Origin: Lachnospiraceae bacterium UBA3802
Lineage (GTDB): Bacteria; Bacillota; Clostridia; Lachnospirales; Lachnospiraceae
Length of the DNA: 15,962 nt
NCBI GenBank assembly: GCA_002369155.1
Contig: DFEM01000030.1
Span: 1-15,962 of the forward strand
Direction of reading: 5' to 3'
Shown: positions 1 through 7,241 of the stretch, piece by piece
Layout of the letters: each line of letters opens with the position of its first letter
How positions within the stretch are numbered: position 1 is the first letter of the stretch
Position numbers and translations under genes: made by a program
Notes under the pieces: generated by a model
Database searches by the model: none
Seen by the model: the letters and a program-made list of their open reading frames with translations, nothing else
What the model was told of the DNA's origin: nothing

Positions 1-8
1 TATCAACT

Positions 9-818
9 ATGAAACTTGTTAATCTGAAATGCCCGAATTGTGATGGGGTACTTACGAAAACAGAAGATTCTCTGCATTGCGAATCCTGTGGGGCAAATTT
101 TGCTATTGACTATGATGAATCGGATGTTGAAATTGAAAGACTCCGTATGGAGGCTGCAAAGGAGAAAAAAGAAAACAATTCAACCGGAATAACTAGTGGG
201 AAAGAGAAGAATACAAAAGCTTCCCGACTGATTATTTTGATAATTGTATTTCTTGTTGTTGCGATTCCTTTCTGTTTTGCTGGCCTGGTATTGTTTCAAA
301 AGAATATGGTGGATAAATCTAATTCCGCTGTTGTTGGGAATGTGGAGAAGGAAGAAACTGATGATTATCAGGTTACAGCGGAAGATGTAAACGGAATGCT
401 GGATGAATTCATAGAGTCCGGAAAAATCGTACAAATGAATATCGAACAATGTGCGTACTGGGATGCTGTAAGCGCTCTTAGGAATTATCAGAAAACAGAT
501 GCAGTGTTCGAGGCAGCATATCTGATTACAGATATTCCAAATGAAAACCCTAAGAAGTCAAATAGGCTGGTTATTATTTACCAGGTTACCTGGTATAACG
601 AGAATTACGGGGAACAGATTTGTTATGATGCCGTTTATTTTGAAGGATTGCGTGTGAATCCAAATGGTGGTGTAATCAGCGATTTTGACGGAAAAACAAT
701 TAACAGAAGCGATGCAGCATGGGGATGGTCCATGGCATATAGCTTTGAAGATTTGAATCAATGCTATCGGGAAAATGTAACTGCGCTTGGCGGGAAAACG
801 GAAAAATTGACAAAATGA
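9..818 (+). CDS. Zinc-ribbon, single-pass membrane protein of unknown function
   Basis: I do not recognise this 269-residue protein. It opens with a zinc-ribbon knuckle pair, Cys8-x2-Cys11 and Cys24-x2-Cys27, of the kind found at the N-terminus of many clostridial membrane proteins. A charged Lys/Glu-rich linker (about 45-72) follows, then one hydrophobic segment (about 73-95). The remaining 170 residues lack further membrane segments and contain aromatic-rich beta-type stretches, so they are probably extracytoplasmic. Expected topology is a cytoplasmic zinc ribbon with an external domain. The start at base 9 fits the zinc ribbon, but only eight bases precede it, so no ribosome binding site can be judged and a longer protein cannot be excluded. 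It is followed by apparently degenerate sequence rather than another gene, and it may belong to an accessory element next to tRNA-Glu. That link is inference. Confidence 0.7.
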   Translation: MKLVNLKCPNCDGVLTKTEDSLHCESCGANFAIDYDESDVEIERLRMEAAKEKKENNSTGITSGKEKNTKASRLIILIIVFLVVAIPFCFAGLVLFQKNMVDKSNSAVVGNVEKEETDDYQVTAEDVNGMLDEFIESGKIVQMNIEQCAYWDAVSALRNYQKTDAVFEAAYLITDIPNENPKKSNRLVIIYQVTWYNENYGEQICYDAVYFEGLRVNPNGGVISDFDGKTINRSDAAWGWSMAYSFEDLNQCYRENVTALGGKTEKLTK

Positions 819-871
819 GATAAAACAAGAGAGCATTTGAATCTGCTTGAATGATTAACCCGAAAGGGTGA

Positions 872-1017
872 CCCAATCGTGAAACTGCAGAGAAGTATAT
901 TCAGATTGCAGCGGCCACAAAAGAACATCAAAAAGTGCTCGTAAACGTGCTAAATTAGTGGATTTTTCAGAAGCAAAAAAGGCTTGGACCACTTTTGGAC
1001 CACTTTTTTGGGCATAA
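872..1017 (+). pseudogene. Possible degenerate C-terminus of a tyrosine recombinase
   Basis: No intact gene lies between 819 and 1058. Two overlapping open stretches on the plus strand look like one broken coding tail. The first, 872-955, has the run TAEKYIQIA followed by a Lys/Glu-rich helix, reminiscent of the catalytic-tyrosine region and tail of phage-type integrases. The second, 883-1014 in another frame, ends with KKAWTTFGPLFWA and a stop at 1015-1017. Tails of this repetitive aromatic kind occur in some Firmicute integrases encoded next to tRNA attachment sites. Neither stretch has a credible start, and a frameshift would be needed to join them. The position directly beside the 3' end of a tRNA gene fits an integration scar. 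The call rests on short motif resemblance only and may be chance. Confidence 0.25.
984..1005 (+). repeat. Tandem 11-bp direct repeat, two perfect copies
   Basis: The unit TTGGACCACTT occurs twice without a gap (984-994 and 995-1005) and is followed by a T run. It lies just before the tRNA-Glu terminator and within the possible integrase tail. A role as a recombinase arm-type site is a guess; the repeat itself is directly visible. Confidence 0.8.
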
Positions 1018-1047
1018 AAAAACGCCCCAAATCATTGATTTTAGGGC
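1016..1047 (-). terminator. Rho-independent terminator of tRNA-Glu
   Basis: Read on the minus strand, GCCC(U)AAA pairs with UUU(G)GGGC around a short loop, with one bulged A, and is followed by a G and seven U (1022-1016). It starts 12 bases after the 3' end of the tRNA and so ends its transcript. The U run overlaps the stop codon of the possible integrase tail on the other strand. Confidence 0.8.
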
Positions 1048-1058
1048 ATTTCTAAGCG

Positions 1059-1130
1059 CAGCTCGTAGCGGAATCGAACCGCTGATTCTGCCGTGAGAGG
1101 GCAGCGTCTTAACCGCTTGACCAACGAGCC
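1059..1130 (-). tRNA. tRNA-Glu (anticodon CTC)
   Basis: A complete 72-nt cloverleaf can be folded on the minus strand: seven-base acceptor stem, D arm with GTC/GAC stem, anticodon stem CTGCC/GGCAG around loop CTCTCAC (anticodon CTC, reading GAG), four-base variable loop, and T arm AGCGG/CCGCT around TTCGATT. The discriminator base is G, as usual for tRNA-Glu. The 3' CCA is not encoded and must be added enzymatically. The first acceptor pair is a G1-U72 wobble rather than G-C. A promoter lies upstream and a terminator downstream, so it is a single-gene transcription unit. Confidence 0.95.
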
Positions 1131-1156
1131 ATATTAAAAACTGCAAGAATCATTCT

Positions 1157-1185
1157 ATTATATCATCCGAAAAAAATCAAGTCTT
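1157..1185 (-). promoter_or_regulatory. Sigma-A type promoter for tRNA-Glu
   Basis: On the minus strand a perfect -10 box TATAAT (1162-1157) is preceded by a 17-bp spacer and a partial -35 box AAGACT (1185-1180, sharing GAC with the consensus). Transcription would start near 1150, about 20 bases before the mature tRNA 5' end. Confidence 0.65.
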
Positions 1186-1241
1186 TTTTAAATTAAGTGT
1201 TTTAGGCGGTTTATTATCGATATTATCAATCGGATGAATAA

Positions 1242-2417
1242 TTAACTTCTCTCCACGGATCCTCTTCGGTCATGCTCCTTATAATAATCGGCTTTATCCA
1301 TGTACATAAGCGAATCGATGCTGTTTAAGAGAGAGGATACATCTCCCTGTTTTAAATCGTATAAATCGGTACCTATTGCAACCGAAAGTTTGTAGGGCTT
1401 CCCGGAAGTGCTGTTATATTCATCGAAAGCTTTGTTTATTCTGTTTTTATATTCATCAAGTTCTTCTTTGGAAGAAGTCTTAAGGAGAATCACGAATTCA
1501 TCGCCGGCGAATCTTACGATTGTTCCGTTTGAAGATATGATCTTTTTCAGAATGGAAGATACGTTTTTAAGTGCGATATCGCCTTCCTCATGAGAATATG
1601 TGTCGTTGATGTTTTTAAAACCGTTCATATCAAGCATCATGGCACCGATTGTACCTTTTCTCTCGGATTTAAATCCTTTTTTCAATTCATCAAGATAATA
1701 TCTGTTAAATACCCCTGTCAGTTTATCGAGGAATATGTTTTCGTTTTGCAGACATAAAACGGTACTGCAGACTGCTATACCCACGCTGGGCCAGATTACA
1801 GATACGCCGTACATAAGACCCTGGATGAGCAAGCCCACGAATACTGGGATAAAAAACTGCCATGCGGGGAAAAACTTTAAAAGTTTTCCTTTGCCTCTTG
1901 CTATAAAGAAAACAAGCAATCCGTATAACATCATGCCGGCTTCGACGGCAATATAAACCCAGAAGAAGGATTTACGAACGTAGATGTTGTCGGGACCTAC
2001 TGTAAAAATAATCGGAACGAATATATTAATGAAAAGCATTAGCATTTCAAGGACGCAAAGTGCGAACACGACAATAATCTGAACACGAGAAAGGGTTTTG
2101 TTTATGTGGGAAGTAATCAAAGTTACGTAGCAGGGACCGATTATTACGTTCAAAGAGAAGAGGATGGTATTCGTGATAAATACCATTATATGATTGAAAT
2201 TGCCAGGGATTCCGTCGAGTATAAAGGCGAGAGGCTCATCGATACAACCGATTATTACGGTAATTATCATCATTAAAAGAAGTTTGCTTTCTCTGGATTT
2301 GACACGTGTCATCCAGCCACGGCTTAAGAGTAAAATGAACATCAAAACAAGGCCAAACAAGTTGGTTAATAATATCGATGTCAGATTTAAACCGGTGACG
2401 GGATTAGTCCAAACCAT
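1242..2417 (-). CDS. Membrane-bound diguanylate cyclase (GGDEF domain)
   Basis: This 391-residue protein probably makes the second messenger cyclic di-GMP from two GTP at the membrane. About seven hydrophobic segments fill residues 15-225, with no recognisable periplasmic sensor domain. The GGDEF domain covers about 230-385. It begins with the usual DKLTGVFNR-type stretch; the metal-binding Asp263 sits in a DxNxFKxxND motif (263-272), and the signature loop is AGDEF (304-308) instead of GGDEF. The RxxD inhibitory site expected just before the signature loop is absent (Ser295 and Gly298 at the Arg and Asp positions), so product inhibition through that site is unlikely. Ala at the first signature position is tolerated in some active cyclases, so activity is likely but not certain. 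The start has a TGAGGG ribosome binding site at 2430-2425. The gene is divergent from the next cluster and appears monocistronic. Confidence 0.9.
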   Translation of the reverse strand: MVWTNPVTGLNLTSILLTNLFGLVLMFILLLSRGWMTRVKSRESKLLLMMIITVIIGCIDEPLAFILDGIPGNFNHIMVFITNTILFSLNVIIGPCYVTLITSHINKTLSRVQIIVVFALCVLEMLMLFINIFVPIIFTVGPDNIYVRKSFFWVYIAVEAGMMLYGLLVFFIARGKGKLLKFFPAWQFFIPVFVGLLIQGLMYGVSVIWPSVGIAVCSTVLCLQNENIFLDKLTGVFNRYYLDELKKGFKSERKGTIGAMMLDMNGFKNINDTYSHEEGDIALKNVSSILKKIISSNGTIVRFAGDEFVILLKTSSKEELDEYKNRINKAFDEYNSTSGKPYKLSVAIGTDLYDLKQGDVSSLLNSIDSLMYMDKADYYKEHDRRGSVERS

Positions 2418-2446
2418 AACAGAACCCTCAAAATACGTACAACTAG

Positions 2447-2475
2447 ATTATAACCGCATATATTTTTTCAGTCAA
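2447..2475 (-). promoter_or_regulatory. Sigma-A promoter of the diguanylate cyclase gene
   Basis: Minus-strand TTGACT (2475-2470), a 17-bp spacer and a perfect TATAAT (2452-2447) form a near-consensus promoter. Transcription would start near 2440, giving a leader of roughly 23 bases that contains the TGAGGG ribosome binding site. Confidence 0.85.
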
Positions 2476-2511
2476 TTTGAGTTTTCAACATTTTAATGAA
2501 TAATTATAAAA

Positions 2512-2533
2512 TCCTGAATTTCAGGGCTTTTTT
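2512..2533 (+). terminator. Small terminator-like hairpin between divergent promoters
   Basis: CCTGA (2513-2517) pairs with TCAGG (2521-2525) around an ATT loop, extended by a T-G pair, and is followed by GC and six T (2528-2533). It has the form of a weak plus-strand intrinsic terminator, yet no plus-strand gene feeds it in this window. It could stop antisense transcription from entering the next operon. Confidence 0.45.
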
Positions 2534-2548
2534 CCGATTAATGATTTT

Positions 2549-2577
2549 TTGACTTTACCACCCTTGTTTGCTATACT
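2549..2577 (+). promoter_or_regulatory. Sigma-A promoter of the DUF512-der-gpsA cluster
   Basis: TTGACT (2549-2554), a 17-bp spacer and TATACT (2572-2577) make a strong promoter. Transcription would begin near 2584, only about 13 bases before the first start codon, so the leader is very short and leaves no space for an RNA control element. Confidence 0.85.
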
Positions 2578-2596
2578 TTTCAGGTAGGTAATAATC

Positions 2597-3940
2597 ATGA
2601 AAAAGTTTGCAAAACACATTATTTCCGCCGTTCATGAAAATTCGATTGCCGAAGAAATCGGACTTGAACCCGGAGATGAGCTGTTAAAAATAAATAATAC
2701 ACCGATAAAAGACATCCTTGACTACATGTTTCTCGTTCAGGACGAGGAAATTGTATTGACGGTAAATACCAAACAGGGAGAAATCTGTGAGGTAGAGATT
2801 GAAAAAGATTTTGATGAGGATCTCGGCATAGAGTTTGAAAATGACTTTATGGACGAATACAGATCCTGCAAAAACAAATGTATTTTTTGCTTTATAGATC
2901 AGCTGCCTCCGGGAATGAGAGATACTTTGTATTTTAAAGATGACGATGACAGACTGTCGTTCCTCCAGGGCAATTACGTAACTCTCACCAATATGGATGA
3001 TGACGAACTTGACCGTATAATAAGGTATCGTCTCGAACCCATCAATATTTCTTTTCAGACCATGAATCCCGAACTTCGCTGCAAGATGTTAAACAACCGT
3101 TTTGCAGGAGATGCATTAAAAAAGGCCAAAAAACTTTATGATGCCGGGATTATAATGAACGGGCAGATCGTTCTTTGCAAAGGCTTTAACGACAAAGAGG
3201 AACTTGAGTTTTCTTTATCGGAACTCTATAAATATCTTCCGGTACTTGAAAGCGTATCAATAGTACCTGTCGGACTATCAAAATACAGAGAAGGCCTTAC
3301 AAAGCTTGAACCGTTTAACAAAGAAGATGCAAAAGCGCTTATCGCGACCGTTAAAAAATGGCAGGATAGGGCTTTTAAGGAATATGGAATTCATTTTGTG
3401 CATGCATCGGATGAATGGTATCTTTTAGCTGAAGAAGAACTGCCGGACCCCGAAACATATGACGGATATTTGCAGCTTGCAAACGGCGTGGGCATGATTA
3501 CAAGCGAGAGAGAAGATTTCTATCTCGAATACAATGATTTTCTCGAAGATTACAAAAGAAATCCGAAGCATAGAAAAGTTAAAATAACCTGTGCGACAGG
3601 CAAGCTTGCCGGCGGACTGTTAAAAGAACTTGCTTCAAAAATGGAAGAAGCGCTTGATAATCTTGAGATTGATGTAGTAGTAATAAGAAACGATTATTTC
3701 GGCGAGATGATAACGGTAACAGGTCTTATTACCGCGACAGATCTGATGGCACAGCTTAAAGACAAAGATATCGGAGATTCGCTTTGCATACATGAGTGTA
3801 TGCTTCGTTCGGGTGAGGAAGTCTTTCTCGATGACTTTACGATAAGCGATGTGTCCTCGACTTTACAAGTAAATATCGATATTGTAAAATCAAACAGTAG
3901 TTTTTTCAAAACGATTTTGGATATTTATAACAGAGCTTAA
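2597..3940 (+). CDS. DUF512 family radical-SAM protein with N-terminal PDZ-like domain
   Basis: The 447-residue protein belongs to the conserved clostridial family annotated as DUF512, described as an Fe-S oxidoreductase related to the NifB/MoaA group. Residues 1-75 form a PDZ-like module (HENSIAEEIGLEPGDELLKIN is typical of the fold). The radical-SAM cluster motif follows as Cys91-x3-Cys95-x2-Cys98 in CKNKCIFCFIDQ, predicting a 4Fe-4S centre that cleaves S-adenosylmethionine. The C-terminal part from about residue 230 is the DUF512 region. No membrane segment or signal peptide is visible, so it should be cytoplasmic. The substrate is unknown for the family. It is the first gene after a strong promoter and lies 31 bases before der, an association common in clostridia and perhaps pointing to ribosome or tRNA-related chemistry; that functional link is inference. 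Confidence 0.9.
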   Translation: MKKFAKHIISAVHENSIAEEIGLEPGDELLKINNTPIKDILDYMFLVQDEEIVLTVNTKQGEICEVEIEKDFDEDLGIEFENDFMDEYRSCKNKCIFCFIDQLPPGMRDTLYFKDDDDRLSFLQGNYVTLTNMDDDELDRIIRYRLEPINISFQTMNPELRCKMLNNRFAGDALKKAKKLYDAGIIMNGQIVLCKGFNDKEELEFSLSELYKYLPVLESVSIVPVGLSKYREGLTKLEPFNKEDAKALIATVKKWQDRAFKEYGIHFVHASDEWYLLAEEELPDPETYDGYLQLANGVGMITSEREDFYLEYNDFLEDYKRNPKHRKVKITCATGKLAGGLLKELASKMEEALDNLEIDVVVIRNDYFGEMITVTGLITATDLMAQLKDKDIGDSLCIHECMLRSGEEVFLDDFTISDVSSTLQVNIDIVKSNSSFFKTILDIYNRA

Positions 3941-3971
3941 AACAATAAATTTCAATATATTCAGGTGAAAG

Positions 3972-5309
3972 ATGAGTAAGAGTAAAAGAAGACCGATAGT
4001 TGCGGTCGTAGGAAGACCGAATGTGGGCAAATCCACATTGTTTAACTGTCTTGCCGGCGAGAGAATTTCAATCGTAAAAGATACGCCCGGCGTTACAAGA
4101 GACAGAATATATGCAGATGTTACATGGCTTGATACAAGCTTTACACTTATTGACACGGGCGGAATCGAACCGGATTCAAAGGATATTATTTTATCGCAGA
4201 TGAGAGAACAGGCTCAGATAGCGATAGATACCGCCGATGTCATTATTTTTCTGGTGGATGTTAAACAGGGACTCGTGGATGCGGATCTAAACGTTGCCAA
4301 TATGCTTCGAAAAAGCAAGAAGCCCGTGGTTCTTGTTGTCAATAAGGTTGATTCTTTTGAAAAATTCGGAAATGATGTTTACGAATTTTACAATCTCGGA
4401 ATCGGCGAGCCTTTCCCTATAAGCAGTGTCAATAAACTCGGACTCGGTGAAATGCTCGACGAGGTTATTTCCCATTTTGACGAAAATCTTTATACGGAAG
4501 AAGAGGATGACAGACCCAAGGTTGCCATTGTCGGCAAACCCAATGTCGGAAAGTCCTCCATTATCAATAAGTTAATCGGCGAAAACAGAGTCATTGTGTC
4601 CGATATCGCAGGCACAACACGTGATGCGGTTGATACCCAGGTTAAGTATAACGGCAAGGAATATGTGCTTATCGATACGGCGGGACTCAGAAAAAAGAGC
4701 AAGATTAATGACGAACTTGAAGCTTTTATGATAGTACGTACCGTTGCTGCGGTTGAAAGATGCGATGTCTGTGTGCTTGTAATCGATGCGACCGAAGGCG
4801 TTACCGCGCAGGATGCCAAAATTGCGGGTATCGCTCATGAGCGCGGAAAGGCAATGATCATCGCGGTTAACAAATGGGATGCAATCGAAAAAGACAATAA
4901 AACGACGAATGAATTTACCAAAGAAATAAGAACGGTTCTTTCTTACATGCCATATGCGGAGATTCTTTTTGTGTCGGCAGAGACAGGACAGAGACTGCCG
5001 AAACTTTTTGAAACAATCGATGCCGTTATGGAAAATCATGCAATGAGAATTCAGACCGGTGTTCTTAACGAAATCATGGTCGAAGCAGTGGCTATGCAGC
5101 AGCCGCCTACCGATAAAGGCAAGAGATTAAAACTCTTTTACATTACTCAGGTGGCAGTGAAGCCTCCTACATTCGTTATATTCGTCAACGACAAGGAACT
5201 TATGCATTTCTCATATACGAGATATATAGAAAACAGAATAAGGGATACATTCGGATTCAGGGGTACACCTCTTAAATTCATTATCAGAGAACGTCAGGAA
5301 GAAAAATAA
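3972..5309 (+). CDS. der: Ribosome-assembly GTPase Der (EngA)
   Basis: Der is an essential GTPase with two tandem G domains that acts in maturation of the 50S ribosomal subunit. Both domains are complete here: the first has GRPNVGKST (14-22), DTGG (61-64) and NKVD (124-127); the second has GKPNVGKSS (188-196), DTAG (235-238) and NKWD (300-303). A KH-like domain fills the last 100 or so residues, with the typical [10 protein letters not shown] and [13 protein letters not shown] stretches. An acidic linker (about 176-181) separates the G domains. The 445-residue length is close to the Bacillus subtilis protein. The start is supported by an AGGTGA ribosome binding site 5 bases upstream. It lies in the same direction as the DUF512 gene before it and gpsA after it, with gaps of 31 and 21 bases. 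Confidence 0.98.
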   Translation: MSKSKRRPIVAVVGRPNVGKSTLFNCLAGERISIVKDTPGVTRDRIYADVTWLDTSFTLIDTGGIEPDSKDIILSQMREQAQIAIDTADVIIFLVDVKQGLVDADLNVANMLRKSKKPVVLVVNKVDSFEKFGNDVYEFYNLGIGEPFPISSVNKLGLGEMLDEVISHFDENLYTEEEDDRPKVAIVGKPNVGKSSIINKLIGENRVIVSDIAGTTRDAVDTQVKYNGKEYVLIDTAGLRKKSKINDELEAFMIVRTVAAVERCDVCVLVIDATEGVTAQDAKIAGIAHERGKAMIIAVNKWDAIEKDNKTTNEFTKEIRTVLSYMPYAEILFVSAETGQRLPKLFETIDAVMENHAMRIQTGVLNEIMVEAVAMQQPPTDKGKRLKLFYITQVAVKPPTFVIFVNDKELMHFSYTRYIENRIRDTFGFRGTPLKFIIRERQEEK

Positions 5310-5330
5310 TTTTTACGGAAGGAAGATAAA

Positions 5331-6341
5331 ATGACTAAAATTGCGGTGTTAGGTGCAGGAAGCTGGGGAATTGCTCTTGCAAAACTTTTATACAACAACG
5401 GAAATGAGATTACAGTCTGGTCTGCGCTCGAAGACGAGATAAAAATGCTTAACGAAAAGAGAGAGCATGTCGACAAACTTCCCGGAGTCAAGCTTCCGGA
5501 TGAGATGAAATTTACATCCGATTTAAAAGAGGCGGTTGAGGGTAAGGAAGTTTTGATCATGGCTGTTCCTTCACCTTTTGTTAAATCAACTTCGGCAAGT
5601 TTAAAGGAGTTTTATAAAGACAATCAGATAATCGTAAATGTGGCAAAGGGAATTGAAGGAGATACTCTTATGACTTTATCGGAAGTTATCGAGAGAGAAA
5701 TTCCCGGTTCAACCGTAGCGGTTCTTTCAGGCCCTTCGCATGCGGAGGAAGTGGGAAAAGGCGTTCCCACTACAATCGTGGTTGCCACAAAGAAGAAAGA
5801 GACTGCAATCTTTTTACAGAATCTCTTCATGAGCGAAGTTTTCAGAGTATATACTTCACCCGATGTAAGGGGAGTTGAAATAGGTGCCGCATTAAAGAAT
5901 GTCATCGCGCTTGCCGCAGGTATTGCCGACGGTCTCGGATACGGCGACAATACAAAAGCCGCACTTATAACAAGAGGCATGGCTGAGATATCAAGACTCG
6001 GCAAGGCCATGGGCGGAAGACCTGAGACATTCTACGGATTGTCGGGTATCGGTGATTTGATCGTAACATGTGCAAGTATGCATTCAAGAAACCGTCGTGC
6101 AGGTATTCTTCTTGCACAGGGCAAGACGCTTGAAGAAGCACAGGCTGAAGTAAAGATGGTAATTGAAGGCGCTAACTGTGCCAAAGCAGCAAAGGCTCTC
6201 GCCGAAAAATACGGCGTATCAATGCCCATTGTGGAAGAAGTAAACAAGATTCTTTTTGAAAACAAAGCGGCAACGGATGTTGTCAACGAGCTTATGCTTC
6301 GTGATGCAAGAATCGAAATAAAGGCTGCCGAGTGGCAGTAA
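5331..6341 (+). CDS. gpsA: NAD(P)-dependent glycerol-3-phosphate dehydrogenase
   Basis: GpsA reduces dihydroxyacetone phosphate to sn-glycerol 3-phosphate, the backbone for phospholipid synthesis. The N-terminal Rossmann motif GAGSWG (8-13) binds NAD(P)H. The conserved blocks SGPSHAEEV, the catalytic-lysine block GAALKNVIALAAG and GYGDNTKAALITRG are present, and the protein runs to the normal length of 336 residues. It is a soluble cytoplasmic enzyme. The start has an AGGAAG ribosome binding site 7 bases upstream and sits 21 bases after der. In many clostridia the acyltransferase gene plsY lies between der and gpsA; here nothing separates them, so plsY must be elsewhere or replaced. The last codons form a small CTGCC/GGCAG stem (6325-6338), but no U tract follows, so it is probably not a terminator. 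Confidence 0.98.
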   Translation: MTKIAVLGAGSWGIALAKLLYNNGNEITVWSALEDEIKMLNEKREHVDKLPGVKLPDEMKFTSDLKEAVEGKEVLIMAVPSPFVKSTSASLKEFYKDNQIIVNVAKGIEGDTLMTLSEVIEREIPGSTVAVLSGPSHAEEVGKGVPTTIVVATKKKETAIFLQNLFMSEVFRVYTSPDVRGVEIGAALKNVIALAAGIADGLGYGDNTKAALITRGMAEISRLGKAMGGRPETFYGLSGIGDLIVTCASMHSRNRRAGILLAQGKTLEEAQAEVKMVIEGANCAKAAKALAEKYGVSMPIVEEVNKILFENKAATDVVNELMLRDARIEIKAAEWQ

Positions 6342-6397
6342 ATTTAAATATAAAATATACAGTGCGAAAGTGCGGATTCAGACTAAAATAAACTGAT

Positions 6398-6403
6398 GGA
6401 GGG
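6398..6403 (+). promoter_or_regulatory. Ribosome binding site that decides the punA start
   Basis: GGAGGG lies 7 bases before the ATG at 6411. The upstream in-frame ATG at 6396 overlaps this site itself and has no ribosome binding site of its own, so initiation at 6411 is favoured. Confidence 0.8.
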
Positions 6404-6410
6404 TTATGTT

Positions 6411-7241
6411 ATGGGAAAGGTATACGAAAAACTTACAAGATGTCTTGAATGTGTCAGAAAGCAGACCGATTTTGTTCCGAAGGTTGCAATAGTTCTCGGA
6501 TCGGGACTCGGCAATTATGCCGACAATATCAAAGTGGAATGCGAGATAGATTATTCTTCAATCGAGGGATTCCCTGTATCGACCGTACCCGGTCACGCAG
6601 GAAAGTTTATTTTCGGATATGTAGACGAAGTTCCCGTTGTATGCATGAAGGGAAGAGTTCATTACTATGAAGGTTATGATATTTCGGACGTTGTTCTTCC
6701 CATAAGACTTATGGGACTGCTCGGAGCAAAAATAATATTCTTAACCAATGCTTCAGGCGGAATAAACAAAAGCTTCAAGGCAGGTGATTTCATGATGATC
6801 ACCGATCATATCGCAGCTTTGTTCCCCAATCCTTTGATCGGACCAAACGTTGATGAACTCGGAACAAGATTCCCCGATATGAGCCACGTTTACGATGAGG
6901 ATTTGCAAAATATCATCAGAGACAGTGCAAAAGAACTTAATATTGATTTAAAGGAAGGTGTCTATGTTCAGCTTACAGGTCCTTCTTTCGAATCGCCCGC
7001 AGATGTTAAGATGCTTGGTATTCTCGGCGCGGATGCAGTCGGAATGAGTACCGTATGCGAGGCAATCGTTGCCAACCACATGGGACTTAAAATTTGCGGA
7101 ATTTCCTGTGTTTGCAATCTTGCCGCAGGCATATCGCCCAGACCTCTTACACATGAAGAGGTTCAGCAGGCCGGAAAAGATGCAGCACCCAAATTTGAAA
7201 AACTTGTTACAACAGCAGTCAAGAGGATGTCGAATATTTAA
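6411..7241 (+). CDS. punA: Purine nucleoside phosphorylase (inosine/guanosine type)
   Basis: The enzyme cleaves purine (deoxy)nucleosides with phosphate to give the free base and (deoxy)ribose 1-phosphate, for purine salvage in the cytoplasm. The 276-residue protein has the trimeric PNP-I family blocks in order: phosphate-binding GSGLG (30-34), VPGHAGK, GRVHYYEGY, LTNASGGIN, ITDHIAALFPNPLIGPN, TGPSFESPADVKML, VGMSTVCEA and CNLAAGI. The Glu and Asn residues that select 6-oxopurines in this family appear conserved in the last two blocks, which favours inosine and guanosine over adenosine. An in-frame ATG at 6396 would add five residues but lies on the ribosome binding site, so I chose 6411. The stop codon shares its last A with the ATG of the next gene (TAATG), implying translational coupling. 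Confidence 0.95.
   Translation: MGKVYEKLTRCLECVRKQTDFVPKVAIVLGSGLGNYADNIKVECEIDYSSIEGFPVSTVPGHAGKFIFGYVDEVPVVCMKGRVHYYEGYDISDVVLPIRLMGLLGAKIIFLTNASGGINKSFKAGDFMMITDHIAALFPNPLIGPNVDELGTRFPDMSHVYDEDLQNIIRDSAKELNIDLKEGVYVQLTGPSFESPADVKMLGILGADAVGMSTVCEAIVANHMGLKICGISCVCNLAAGISPRPLTHEEVQQAGKDAAPKFEKLVTTAVKRMSNI

Noticed and set aside
4572..5039. A 155-codon open frame on the minus strand inside der
   Set aside because: It lies fully within the second G domain of an essential conserved gene, has no ribosome binding site and no recognisable motif; it is a shadow frame.
6325..6338. A terminator at the end of gpsA (CTGCC/GGCAG stem)
   Set aside because: It lies within the last codons and is followed by TAAATTTAAA, not a T run; the next gene continues in the same direction.
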